This document shows positions 10,576 through 20,799 of a stretch of DNA of 64,000 nt, one piece after another. Each line of letters starts with the position of its first letter. Position 1 is the stretch's first letter. Source of the stretch: Arthrinium phaeospermum (Eukaryota; Ascomycota; Sordariomycetes; Amphisphaeriales; Apiosporaceae); the NCBI GenBank assembly GCA_006503535.1, contig QYRS01000003.1:1116001-1180000 (forward strand). The letters run 5' to 3'. Made by a program: the position numbers and the translations under genes. The notes beneath the pieces are model-generated. The model had not been told where the DNA came from and did not search any database. It saw nothing but the letters and a program-made list of their open reading frames with translations.

Positions 10576-10939
10576 TGGTGCTGGTGGACTTTCGGCCCTT
10601 GGGGGTGGCGGAAGAGGTCGTAGCCACCATCGGCACCAGACATTGTTTGCGGCGAGCGAGAAGGGGCCTCGCTGGGGTCGTCATACGCACGCCCCTCTGG
10701 ATCCCACGCCCCTTTGTGGAGAAAAGCCAGAAGATAGCCCCCCTACGCATATCGGTCTTGCGCAGGCCACGCTGCCGGCCGAGCTTGTCGTGGTCGTCGC
10801 AGACCCAGACCCGCGCGCCGGGGTGATGCTCGGTCGATTCGCAGATGCCGCCGTGCTCGGGGTCTTCTTCGGCCTGGCAAGCTTTACCGCAGAGTTGTCT
10901 GTTCTCGTGATCACCGTCGATGACGAAACCCGTCTCGGC

Positions 10940-11060
10940 CGAGCCCCTTCCAGTCCAGCTCCCCCTTGTGCTGGTAGTCCAGTTTCGACCACAATTGCTC
11001 CAGCCGAGCGTCGGACTGCGCTGGTTCTGGGATTCCTCCATTGTTAATCCCACTTCGGTG
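10940..11060 (-). pseudogene. Possible Ca-regulated mitochondrial carrier (EF-hand) fragment
   Basis: One minus frame reads QSDARLEQLWSKLDYQHKGE followed by LDWKGL. This resembles the first EF-hand region of fungal calcium-dependent ATP-Mg/Pi carriers (RVEELWRKLD..GKGELDLKGL type). The following frame degenerates and no carrier repeats (PxDxxKxR) are found. The match is short. Confidence 0.4.
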
Positions 11061-11108
11061 ATTGCATCCGAAGCCTTCATATTTGGCCTCAGGCCAGGGG
11101 CGACCATC

Positions 11109-11887
11109 CTAGGCCGATCGAGTGAGGGGCCCGGACTGAACGAGATATGCCATCATCAGGCAAGAGAACATCTCCGGGATGCCTCCACCGGAAGTTGTAT
11201 CATGAATGATTGACGGATCATTGGGTTTCAGGCGGCGGCGACTCATGGCTGTGCGCTCGTCTTCCACATTCGATAGCGGATAGTTGGTGAATTCAACGAT
11301 GTGCTTGAAATCACATCCTGCGATCTCATTCTCGCATGCCCAACCCCACCAATGCACCCGCCGGCCGCAGCAAAGACCGCCTTTGGGGCAAACAATGCCT
11401 CGCTTGAACTATGCCTCGGTCCCGTAGCTCGCTTCGTTTGCTACTGGCAAGGCGGGTATTGCCGGGGGAAGCCCCTTCTACTTCCCCGGGCAATTCGCTT
11501 CCCCCAGCGATTCTCGCGGCTGCAATCAAGCAAAGAGCAAGGATTTCGTCTGCAATTGAGAAGTCAGCATTCTGAATAAATACGTTAGGAAGAAATAATG
11601 GCGAACGCGTACAGTTACTTGCCATCCTTGCCCTAACCAAGAAGCTTCTCGGAAGTCTCGCTGGAAGCCTCAACAGAAGCCTCGTCAGCAGTCTCAACAG
11701 GAGCCTCGACATTTGTATCTCTGGGTGCTTCTCTGCTTTCAGTCGAACCTTGCTGCTCAGTCGGGCTCTGGTTCTCAACGAGCCCCATTGCGCTCTGGGC
11801 ACCATCTCCTTCTGTGGTGCTCCGAGGGGATTTCATGACCGCCCCCCATCGACAACGACCTGCAAGGCACGGCCATCCCTGGGCCAC
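11109..11887 (-). other. Open minus frames without a recognised domain
   Basis: Frames at 11,109-11,357, 11,326-11,805 and 11,633-11,887 are open. The last ends in an acidic, Glu/Ala/Thr-rich segment with a repeated EASVEASSET flavour. A single TGCAAGGCACGGCCA word at about 11,860 belongs to the minisatellite family expanded at 13 kb. No function can be given. Confidence 0.4.
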
Positions 11888-12469
11888 TTTCTGTCGCCCT
11901 GTTCATCCTCTCCTTCTCTCTCGTCGTCTCTGGCGAGGGTCTCTTCGGGCGTTCTCCTCTTCATCAGAAGATGTGCCCGCGTGCGATAGAGAAAGACCAG
12001 TTCTCGTCCACATTCTCGCCCTTTATTTGGTGTTAGCGACACTCTCTAAGACACTTCAACTGTTGCTAAAGATATGAGTCTGTCTTACCTTCTGAGCGAA
12101 CCGCACAATGCGGTTGAAGAGCCACCATTTGGCTTCGAGGTACGTGTATTTCGATCTACCTCTATGAATCTTTGCCGGTAGATATCTGTAATCCGGGTTG
12201 AGTTGACGGTACGCTGAGATGTGCGAAGACTTAGTCGGAGCGCTTGCGCTTCTTCTTGTGTCGGGACTCAGCATGTCGAGCTTTCAGTCGTTGGATCCGG
12301 GCGCGATGTCTTGGTTCCGGGATTGGATCCAGTCGTGGTACGACTCGACGGCTTGTTGCGGGTTGTGGAACACGGGGACGAAATGCTGGTTCACTGCATC
12401 TCGGCGTGAATTGATAACGTCGGTTGTCAAAGGAGGTTGCCACTGGCCAGGTAGGACATTGTTCTGGTT

Positions 12470-12600
12470 ATTGACCTGGTCGCCGTGCTGGTCGGGATTC
12501 TGCTGGTCGGGACGATACTAGTCGGCGAAATGCTGGTCGGCGGGCATCTGGTCGGCGTGAATCTGGTCGGCGAGATGCTGGGGGCGTGATGCTGGGCGAC
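12470..12600. repeat. CTGGTCGGCG minisatellite
   Basis: About nine imperfect copies of a 13-15 base unit of CTGGTCGGCGnnAT type. The minus strand reads RRPDSRRPDARRPAF. It directly follows, on the minus strand, the carrier fragment ending near 12,650, and appears to be a slippage expansion. Confidence 0.8.
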
Positions 12601-12639
12601 TCCTCTCCCGACAGCTCACTGCCGCTGCCCGAGATGTCG

Positions 12640-12870
12640 GCGGCGACCTGGAAGAGCACCTTGCCGAAGCTTGCCAGTGCTCTTTCGATCGGCCACGCGG
12701 GAAAGGAGGCCATACTGCTCGCGCTTGATCTTGCCCTATGGTGAATCCAATATGTTAGAAGTCGTCCTGGGATGTTTGGAGAAGCACGGCAACTGCTTTT
12801 GGGGAGACTTACATAGTCCTCGTCGTGCGGCGCGATGGCATTAACAAACTCCTCCTCGCCCATGTAGAGC
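12640..12870 (-). pseudogene. Mitochondrial aspartate/glutamate carrier (AGC) fragment with intron
   Basis: The minus strand reads GEEEFVNAIAPHDEDY, then a GTAAGT donor (near 12,817), a roughly 75-base intron with CTAAC and a CATAG acceptor, then GKIKREQYGLLSRVADR. This matches the EF-hand region of fungal Agc1 carriers (FVDAIAP..EDYHKIKREQYGILFRVADR). After VADRKSTGKL the reading degenerates. No transmembrane carrier repeats follow. Retention of the intron shows that the copy was made from DNA, not from mRNA. Confidence 0.65.
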
Positions 12871-12976
12871 TCTCCGCCAAGACCCGGCATCCTTGACTGC
12901 GTGGTCAACGAAGTAAGCCCGAGTCTTGGCAGAGAGCTCTACGGGCTCCTCATGGCCCAGGAGGGACTCCTTGACA

Positions 12977-13284
12977 CCTGCAAGGCGAGGCCACCCCCGA
13001 CCATGCAAGGCCAGGCGATTCCCAACCATGCAAGGCTTGGCCACCCCCTTCTCCTGCGGGGCAAGGCCACCCCTTCTCCTGCAAGGCAAGGCCACCCCAT
13101 TCCATGCAAGGCAAGGCCACCCCATTCCATGCAAGGCGCGGCCACTCCCGATCTTGCAAGGCACGGCCACCCTCCGCACTGCAAGGCATGGCCACCCCGT
13201 TACTCAAGAGCAACCTGCAGGGCGCGGCCACCATGCAAGGCGCGGCCATCTTCTTCTCTGCAAGGCATGGCCACCCCGTAGGCG
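12977..13284. repeat. TGCAAGGCnnGGCCACC minisatellite, about 12 units
   Basis: About twelve units of TGCAAGGCxxGGCCA separated by 8-18 bases of partly shared CCCCATTCCA-type sequence. Single or double units of the same word occur at about 8,154-8,190 and 11,860. The array lies immediately downstream, on the minus strand, of the 2EXR-like fragment. The minus strand reads as GWPCLAWNGVALP-like peptides. Confidence 0.9.
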
Positions 13285-13872
13285 TTCGAAGTATAAGCAG
13301 CTCAAACTCGCGTTCACGGCGAGCTCCTCCAGTTGGAGGCCCTCCAAGACGCGCAGGTGCGATCGCTGGAAGGAGACAGCCAGGCGTCTCCAGCCGTTGC
13401 TGCGCGTGATCAGGAGCTCCGCGGCCAGGCGCTCAAAGTACAGGCATCCCAGATTCGCATGCACGACGAGCTTCTCCAGACGCATGTCCTCCAGAACCCG
13501 AAGTAACTCGTGCAGGAGAACTTCGGCCTGGGGTCTGGCTGGAGTTCGGACGGCCACCATCGACCCCATAAGGCCGAACACCGTGACGTAGCGGACACTG
13601 CTAAGGGGGCCGGGGAAGGTGAGTAACTTGCGGATCATGATCTCAGGGGAACCGAAATGAAGCTCGATCTCTTCCATCCACAAGGGGCCGATCTCTCCTC
13701 GTATGCGTCGGCAGCATGCGAGCAAGGCAAGGGGGTGGCGCTCGTGCTCGTACGCAGGACGATTCGTGAACTCTAAATAGCGGTAGATCTCATCGCGGAT
13801 CTCTTGAGGGATCCGGTATAAGAGGCTGCCAGCCTGGGGATCAGGGGCGTTGTTGGAAGAAATAACGAACAC
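13204..13872 (-). pseudogene. 2EXR/F-box-like protein fragment running into minisatellite
   Basis: The minus ORF of 222 residues starts MFVISSNNAPDP and contains LLYRIPQEIRDEIYRYLEF and ALLACCRRIRGEIGPLW, the N-terminal signature of fungal 2EXR/F-box-like proteins. Residues of about 110-190 hold two related blocks (LEKLVVHANLGCLYFERL and LEELAVNASLSCLYFERL). At DNA level these are a 147-base tandem duplication (13,291 and 13,438). The last 25 residues are translated from the TGCAAGGC minisatellite, so the natural C-terminus is lost. A possible upstream exon (DDEPEDHEEFQKRLDQPQFV) lies at 13,870-13,990. It could still be expressed, but the end looks artificial. Confidence 0.55.
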
Positions 13873-13992
13873 CGCTGCTGTTGCTGCTGCTGCTGGCCTC
13901 TATTCGAGAGTCCAGGACGAACTGCGGCTGGTCCAGCCTCTTCTGGAACTCTTCGTGGTCCTCTGGCTCATCGTCGGGGACGACGAGGTGGC

Positions 13993-14018
13993 TGCAGTTT
14001 AACCTCATACCCAGGAGG
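13993..14018 (-). repeat. Hairpin 26-mer motif, copy 5
   Basis: Same subfamily as the copy at 3,013. The identity extends to GCTGCAGTTTAACCTCATAC through CCAGGAGGG and then CTCGGCA. The minus strand reads EYNAENPPGYEVKLQP after an acceptor-like TTACCAG. Copies 2, 3 and 5 agree in peptide reading frame, which supports a coding origin for this subfamily. Confidence 0.8.
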
Positions 14019-15111
14019 GTTCTCGGCATTATACTCTGGTAAGTGGTTGCCGTTTTCTGTGCGCAAAGAAGACGGCACAAACGAAGGACTTGGCGGAAGA
14101 GGTGCTGGGCTCGGCGCTCGAGGAAACATGAAGCTGGAGTGCGGTACTAGCACTCGGTTCGGTACTGGGAGGCGCCTGAATAATCGCTTATTCCAATGGC
14201 CCGGGGACTGTGCTGGACGTGGGCAGGGTCTGAGTAATGTTTACCCTAGCAAAGCCAAACGGAGAAGGAGCCCTCCCCGGTCCAGAGGTACGTTTCGCAG
14301 GCGTGAATGCGTCGATTCCGGTTTTCCTCGTCATTCGCCGTCAGAGTCTGTGCTCGTTCGGGGCTGTTGTGTTCGAGAAACCAATTAGCTCGAAATCCGG
14401 TCGTGTTTCGGTTACGCAAGAGCTACTTACCTTCTACTCGGAAATAGTTAAGACCGCACTTCGTTATTGCTAAGATGTTTCGGGAGAACCTGCGGACAAG
14501 ATTGTGAGTACCTTCATGAGTCATGAAAGGGCACAAAGAGGTACTGCCGGCTTGGTACACTCTGCGTATAATAGCGCTGCGACTGGAGGTTCTGAGGGGC
14601 TTCTTCCACTTCCTCTGGAGTATCGAGGTTCGCCATGGGGCCTTGATCCTCATAGGCCGGGCAGTGTGTATTGTGGAAGCTGCAGTCGGCTCTGTACTCG
14701 AAGTCTACGGTCTCTTGGTACAGCATGGCGTGTACGTTCATCATCTCCAGTGCGACGCCCTGCGCTGACCCTCGCCCTGCAGTATACCGCCATCCTTGAC
14801 GGATCCCCGCTGCCAACAGGACTTGCTCAGGACCATAAGTCAGCTTCTCGACGGGCGTTGGGCAGTCTGGACAAAGAGCATGTGGGTAGCCAATGTCATG
14901 AAAGTACCAAACTCGGCCTATGCTGTGACGATGACGGGGTGGTCGATGTCTGTTGGCCTTGGGGCGATGACGGGGTGATCGCTTGCTGCTGGACAGGCGC
15001 GCCAGGCCATTCGTTGGCATCCCTGAACTCGTCCCGCCACCACCCCCTTCTTGCCATCACGGAGGCCTCTCGCGGCGGCCGTACTCTAGGCCGTTGAAGT
15101 CCCGGGGGCTG

Positions 15112-15654
15112 CTGTCCTTGACGGAGTTGACGGCCTTTTGGCTTGTCGGAGGCCATGCCACTCTCGGTGAGAGCGGCCGTTGGCGTTGAAGGGATAACCC
15201 TTCTGAAGTATCTCCTCGATGATACTGGTCCATTGAGTTGGAGATGGATTGGCATGTTTATATACAGCCAAGAGCAGGTCGCAACGGGCCTGCTCGTTCC
15301 AATGGAAACGAGGGACTCGTCCCCTCGGGACTCTTTGGCGATTCAAGTCCCAGAGGCTGTTGTCCTTGACGGAGTTGGCGGCCTTTTGGCTTGTCGAGCC
15401 CATGCCACTCTCGGGGAGAGCGGCCGTTGGAATTGAAGGGATATCCCTTCTGCAGCGTCTCCTCTTCGATGCTGGTCCATTGGTTGGCAGCATTAGCGTT
15501 GAAGGGGTAGCCCTTCTGGAGAGTCTCCTCGATGATTGCAGTCCACTGAGTCGGAGATGGATTGGCATGTTTGTAAACAGCCAAGAGCAGGTCGCAACGA
15601 GCCTGCTCATTCCAGTGGAATCGGGGGACTCGTCCCTTCGGGGCTCTTTGGGGG
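15112..15654 (-). repeat. Triplicated Myb/SANT-like domain segment
   Basis: Near copies lie at 15,112-15,262, 15,358-15,483 and 15,488-15,572. On the minus strand they combine into RFHWNEQARCDLLLAVYKHA, then NPSPTQWTAIIEETLQKGYPF and REWHGL. The spaced aromatic residues (W..QAR.DLLLAVY...W..I...L) resemble a fungal Myb/SANT-like DNA-binding helix bundle. Two copies have the start of the domain, at 15,299 and 15,612. A fourth, FNWTEKARLDLRVA, lies at about 16,263. Copies are interrupted and in different frames, so an intact protein is unlikely. Confidence 0.6.
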
Positions 15655-16229
15655 TTCAAAGAGCTTTTCGAATCGCATGTCCTTGCCGCCGGCGCAGATC
15701 AAGTTCCGGCCAGCATTTCCAGCCCATGTCGAACTGACATTCTCTCACCAGAATACTTAAGTGAAGGAAGCACGACCTTCATCCCAGGCTTCTCGGCGAA
15801 ATCCCGGACTGGTGGGAGTGTCAACGGCGTTGGCGTCGTTCGCATATCTTCTCGGTAGAATAATCTCGTTCGCGAACGCTTCTAGTTGTAATACCACCAG
15901 AAGAGAGGCCTTGAGTCGCAAGCAAGAGGCATTGGTGTCGCCGCATCGGTTCTTGGCTGTCTTCTCAGTCTTGGTGACGCCCAGCACGACAATCTTCTTG
16001 CACCGGCTATTGCATTCAAGGTGACTTTCAAAGAAGATTGTCGACTTGACCGCATGCCGAGTAGAGTTCGAGTTGCTCGGCTAGCTTTGTTCGCACGCAT
16101 GCAGTAAGCCAGGCTTGGGGAAGTAGTGCCTTTCGGCACATGTCGCGCCGCATGCCCTTTGAGCACACTTTTGGTGATATGCGACACCGTATGCAGGCAC
16201 TTCTTGTGTCGCTGCTTGTTCGACCGCGC

Positions 16230-16300
16230 GCCACACGCAAGTCCAGTCGTGCCTTCTCTGTCCAGTTGAAACGAGGGACTCGTCCTTGGCCAACCATGGT
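16230..16300 (-). pseudogene. Myb/SANT-like fragment, additional copy
   Basis: The minus strand reads RVPRFNWTEKARLDLRVA, paralogous to the RFHWNEQARCDLLLAVY segment at 15.1-15.7 kb. The rest of the domain is not recognisable here. The plus-strand DNA word GAGGGACTCGTCC is shared with the other copies. Confidence 0.5.
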
Positions 16301-17032
16301 GATGGTAGTGGCAGTGAATGGAGGATAAAGAGGAATGTGGTTGGTGGTGGAAAAAGGACGACCGCAAAAAAAGGACGATGCGTTAAGGACGATGTGGAAA
16401 GGACGTTCTGGGAAAGGACGTCGCAAGAAAGACGATCGCAAAGAGGGTGGTCGAACAAGGGTAGTAGGTAGCCCCTTTCAAGGCGTCTCGACAGAACTCT
16501 CGACGGGGGTATCTTGGGAGATCGGGGATGTCTCCAAAGCATGCAGTTTTCACCTCCAGAGGCAGATGTGTTGGGTTCAAGCTTCAAGAGAGGCGAGAAG
16601 GGTGCTGCTCGGCAAAGGCGTCCAGTCGAGGTCTTGAGCCTGTTCGGACAGTTAGTTGCGGCGAAGCTGAGGCAGGGATGTGAACTACTTGCCTCAATAT
16701 CACCAAGAAAGCGTCTTCTGATTTCCTTCCTTTCTCCGCTCATTTTCGTTTCCTTCGTTTCCTTTGAGCTTTCTGCTGAAACGAAATCGTTCGAAATCGT
16801 TCGAAACCGTTCGTCGGCGCCTGCGAACGGTTAGTGTCATGCTGCGTCGATGTGTCTCTGTATAGAGTGACTTACATCACCTCAGGCCGGGTCCATGTTG
16901 GCGTAGTCCTCTCAGCGCTTGATGTTGACGGCCGAGGTGGAGAGCGGCTTCTCCCGGTGTTGTCGTTGCTGTTGTTTCTGCCAATGGTGACTGGCGATGC
17001 GGGATGAACCGAATGCGAGGGAGCTGCGCCGT

Positions 17033-17145
17033 GGCTGAGTTTAGGGTCTTCCCAGGACCACAAGTCACGATAGGCACATAAGAGCCAGTTGTTTGTCTCA
17101 ATGATTGAATTCATCCGCTATATACCACTTCCAGCTATAAGATGT
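17033..17145 (-). repeat. Dispersed 125-bp repeat, copy 2
   Basis: Partner of 9,094-9,219, sharing GGCTGAGTTTAGGGTCTTCC against GGCTGAGTTTAATGTCATCC and the run TATATACCACTTCCAGCTAT. Indels separate the two. The copies lie 8 kb apart in the same orientation. Confidence 0.8.
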
Positions 17146-17231
17146 CAATAAGCCTCCTTTGGCATCCTGGTACAACCTTCCAGCTCCTTGGCTTCTGGAT
17201 ACAAGTTGAACTTCTCCAAGTCGGGTGCGCC

Positions 17232-17632
17232 AGTCTTGAAAGCGGGAGACTCGGTCTTCATCTCTGCGGGGGGGAGACTCGATCTTTATCTCTGGTGAGA
17301 CACTTCGCTCCACCTTGAACATGGGAGAGCGATCCTGGCCCATACCATCACTGGCCTGATGCTCGTTCGTAGAGTTGCCTGGCCGCCGTGTTGCTTGGCT
17401 TCTTTGCCCGGGTCAGCCCCGATGGTTCGAGGGTGCAACAGCAAAAGGAAGCAAAAGGAAGCAAGAGGGAGCAAGGGGAAGCCAGTCTTGAAGTCGGGAG
17501 ACTCGATCTTGGTCTCTGGCGAGACACTTCGCTCCACCTTGAACATAGGGGATCGCTCCTGGCCCCTTCCATCCTTGGCCGTCATCTCGCTTGGCTTCTT
17601 TACCAGGGTCGGCCCCGATGGTTCGAGGGTGT
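17232..17632 (-). repeat. Tandem duplication around RSPMFKVERSVSPE
   Basis: 17,287-17,435 and 17,511-17,632 are near copies, each led by AGTCTTGAArkCGGGAGACTCG (17,232 and 17,484). The minus strand of both reads RSPMFKVERSVSPE followed by KIESP. The 5' copy carries an insertion of about 30 bases. Purine-rich GGAAGCAAGAGCAAG arrays adjoin both. Confidence 0.85.
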
Positions 17633-18490
17633 AAAAGCGAGGGGAAGCAAGAGCAAGGGGAAGCAAGAGCAAGATGGAGCAAGAGGAATTTGGCCTGGCA
17701 GCCGCAGATGCCTCTCTCATGCATCCACTGGTGCTCGAACATGACAATATCCACCCATCGTGAGTGCATGACCCGGCTACACGCTGGGCACATGTCGCCG
17801 GCCATGGTAGGTCGATGGCTTGGGTCCTTGCCGATCGGGATGGGAGCAAGACAGTGGTAGCGATCGACCATCATGTCGGTTTTGTTGATTGTGAAGATGA
17901 AGGGAGCCTCTGCTTTCCTCCTAACACTCTACTGGATGAGATGGTCAGTTCTGCGTAGAAGTCGTATTGCTTGAGGGCACTTACATTGTCCTTATCATAC
18001 TCGACGAACAGGTCTGAGTCCTCCTCAGGAACCTCGGTCGGGGTAGACGATCCTCGTTGGAGCCGAACAAGCTGTCTGGTCGGTAACGTAGTCGGGTCGA
18101 TGTGGCTATACTTGTTAAGCCACTTCAATGGATCGAATTGTTTGTGTTTGTGACTGTAGCCGTCGACGAGCTCAGGGATAGGTTGCATGAACAGAGTAGG
18201 CTCGTCGTCGAGGTTGATGACAGGAGATGTTGTGCCGGGCAGCAGGGGGTCGTCTCGAATGCAGAACGACAGCACGAGGACCTTGAGCAGCAAACCAACA
18301 ATGGTAACAAGGCCTTTGCTGCGGAGTACGAAGGGACTGCAGACAGGTATGCGTATGCATAAGCAATACAGACCCGACGATGGGAATCTGGGAGCAAAAG
18401 CAAGAGGGCAAAAGCAAGGGTGAGAAAGCAAGAGCAAGAAGGTGGAAGCAAGAGCAAAGGAGTGGGAGCAAGAGCAAGGTTGGTTGAGCC
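17440..18490. repeat. GGAAGCAAGAGCAAG low-complexity arrays
   Basis: Three separate arrays of the same purine-rich word, at 17,440-17,485, 17,640-17,690 and 18,390-18,480, lie between otherwise unrelated segments. Their repeated independent appearance suggests local expansion of a short seed or copying between sites. Confidence 0.7.
17870..18240 (-). pseudogene. Unidentified spliced minus-strand fragment
   Basis: The minus strand reads INLDDEPTLFMQPIPELVDG, QFDPLKWLNKYSHIDPTTLP and EEDSDLFVEYDKDN, followed by a good GTAAGT donor at about 17,994 and a candidate CATCCAG acceptor. Composition is protein-like, but I do not recognise the family. Upstream, toward 18.5 kb, the frame dissolves into low-complexity sequence. 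Confidence 0.4.
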
Positions 18491-19132
18491 TTCATCGCCC
18501 TCGGCCTTCAGACGGGAGTTGAACGACTCCTGGTCACGGGGATCGAAGTCAGTAAACTTCGGATCATGGGTGAAGCATCGGCAACCGCGGATGGGTGAAG
18601 CATCGACAACCGCAGAACTTGATGATCTTCACACCGAGGCCTTGAAGATCGACCTCGTTGCCCATGCTGGGATCGTCCAGAAGGGTATCACTTGACGAGC
18701 GACGGTTGTTGTAGGCGGGACTACCGCCGGCCTTGGCCTTGGCCTTGGCCTTAGCACTTGAGCTGTGGAGCTGAAGTGCAGTACTTGCACTCGGCTCAGC
18801 ACTCGCAGAAGCCAACGTGCTGTACTGGGAGTGGAATGGGATGCTGGTAGGATCCCTACAAAGGGCCAAGGGCTAGCATGTTGTCGTGCCACGCAATGCG
18901 CGATCCAGGGCAACAAGGAATCGAACAAGCTTCTCTCTCATGTAATAGAAGAAGTTGCCGTGAACATCGTCATGTGGCACGTTCGAGTTCTTTGGGGGCG
19001 CGTAGAGATCGGCCCAAGCCTCCATCGGATCGAACCCGTAGTCCCGGCATCTTTCCCAGCTCGGAAAGAAGGCCGGGTTCGGATACTTGAACTCTGCCTT
19101 TGAAGCTGTCCTCCGGTGGAGGACGCCCGTTT

Positions 19133-19540
19133 TCAAGTATTCCATCCGGCTCGAGCGCCATCTTCAGCAACAGACGTCGAAGCGAAAATGCGCATCATTG
19201 ATGCCATCGGGGTTCTTCGCGATTCGGGCGGCGTTGTACTTCTCGTAGGCTTGGACGAGCCTGCCGTCTTGGCGTCGTTCTGCCACCGGCTCAGCACTTG
19301 TACAAGCCAATCGGCTGTACCCGCGAAGGGAAGGCACGCCAGTAAAAAGCGCAACCGAATATCTATAAGAGGTTAGTAAAGGCGCAAACACGAAATTTCC
19401 AAGAGTCGAATGAGAAGAACATACCTTGTATGTCAAGTTCTGGGTGAACCCGACGCTCCTGCCGAGGCTTGTCGATTTGTCCTTCTGCCGAGGCTGTCGA
19501 TTTTGCCATGGTACGGTGTACCAGGCTGTCGACCTCGCCG
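19133..19540 (-). pseudogene. Unidentified minus-strand fragment with a good 56-bp intron
   Basis: MAKSTASAEGQIDKPRQERR and VHPELDIQ are followed by GTATGT, CTAAC and CTCTTATAG (intron about 19,370-19,425), then an open frame with QAYEKYNAARIAKNPDGIND. The complete set of splicing signals argues that this DNA was, or still is, part of a transcribed gene. No domain is recognised. Confidence 0.4.
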
Positions 19541-19672
19541 TCGCTCAGCGATGATGCTGTCAATGCATTCCTGGACACTGGAATTCACCAACAGAAACCG
19601 GCTCCTGTCGACGGGGGGGCGGAAGAGGTCCCGGCTATCGTGTCGCTTCGAGAAGGAACACCTCGTTATAAA

Positions 19673-20300
19673 TCAGCTTATCCGGGTCGACGGGTAGCCG
19701 AATTCGAAATGCTCCGGGCAGTTCATCGACAAACATGCCCATCCGGCCGCGTATACGGATTTGCTGTATTCTCCACACGAGGGACAGGACCTTCCATCAC
19801 ACTTCACTTCCGGATCGACCTTCTCCAGGCGAGCCATATACTCTGGAACTAGGCTCCCGTCCACTGTGGGGGTTTTGTGAGCCCACATGTATGTGACGGC
19901 AAAGAAGCCCATGAGGCAGAAGGGGTGCGGCGGCCCGACCGGGTAATTCGGATTCTTTGACCCTATTGCACAGCGTCAGTCAGTTCATCAACTCCAGCTC
20001 CCTTCACGGGGCGTCTTACCAATCACAACGGAGACCGGCACCTTCTTCTCGAAAGCATTCATCAACGCTCTGTATGGCCGGGAGTTCTGGTCCTGACCTT
20101 TGGTCCGGAGCATCCGTCCAGATGCATCCAGTTCTCTTCCCCCGCCGATACTAGAGTTCCGTCCACTGTAGGGGTCTTGTGAGCCCATATGTACGTGACC
20201 ACAAAGAAACCCGGCAGACACACCGCATGGTGGGGCGCGCTTCACCGGGAAGTTCGGGTTCTTTGTGGCCACGTACATATGGGCCTCCCCATAGGCTCTT
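19673..20300 (-). pseudogene. Duplicated AlkB-like/zinc-ribbon protein fragment
   Basis: The minus strand carries ALMNAFEKKVPVSVVIG, an intron (GTAAGA...CTGAC...CAATAG, about 19,960-20,020), then GFFAVTYMWAHKTPTVDG and a four-cysteine segment CPSCGEYSKSVYAAGWAC. This layout resembles the C-terminal part of fungal AlkB-like dioxygenases with a zinc ribbon. An upstream copy of the first part (NFPVKRAPPCGVSAGF, with HKTPTVDG in a shifted frame) lies at 20,152-20,264, about 300 bases away. No dioxygenase core (HxD...H) is visible. The assignment is tentative. Confidence 0.35.
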
Positions 20301-20579
20301 GCCCCTTCCTGGACGCTATCCGCGTCCGAGACGCCGTCTGCTGGTCCCATTAGTCTCCCAAATAGCGAGCTTGTTCGACATGGTGTTGGTACTTACCTGC
20401 CGCGGCCTGCACGAGCGCGCCGTTCTCTAGTCCTTCGGCAACGACGTGGCGGACCGGACTGCTCTTCCCTCTCAGCCTGCTGTTGATTCTTCATCGCGAC
20501 CGCGAAGGTAGGAGCCAGTCCAGTCCACCACGCCGCCTAACACCACAAGCCAGTTTTCGCCTTCCAGAACTCGTAAGTT

Positions 20580-20790
20580 AGTATCGGCTTGGGGATAGGG
20601 AAAGGTGAGCAGGCCTACCTGGTGGCGTCGCCTCGGGAGCGTCTGCCCAAGCTTGGTTCTCTTTTTCGGGCGGAATCGCCGGCGCTGCAACCTTCTCAGC
20701 ATCTTGACCTTGGCCATGGTCAGCGGCGTCTGCGTCTTGCTGATTAGTATGATGTTCAAGTAGTGACAAGTATCGAAAAACGAACGCATT
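20580..20790 (-). other. Spliced minus-strand exon candidate
   Basis: A minus frame reads DADAADHGQGQDAEKVAAPA and PPEKENQAWADAPEATPPG. It ends at CCAG/GTAGGC, followed after about 35 bases by CTAAC and TTACGAG. The donor and branch point are good fungal signals. The peptide is low-complexity and the downstream exon soon hits stops, so only a transcribed remnant can be proposed. Confidence 0.35.
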
Positions 20791-20799
20791 TGAGCGGAG

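Noticed and set aside
12977..13284. CRISPR-like array of repeated GC-rich words
   Set aside because: Unit spacing is irregular, the intervening sequence is itself partly repeated, and the context is a eukaryotic nuclear genome. A minisatellite explains it.
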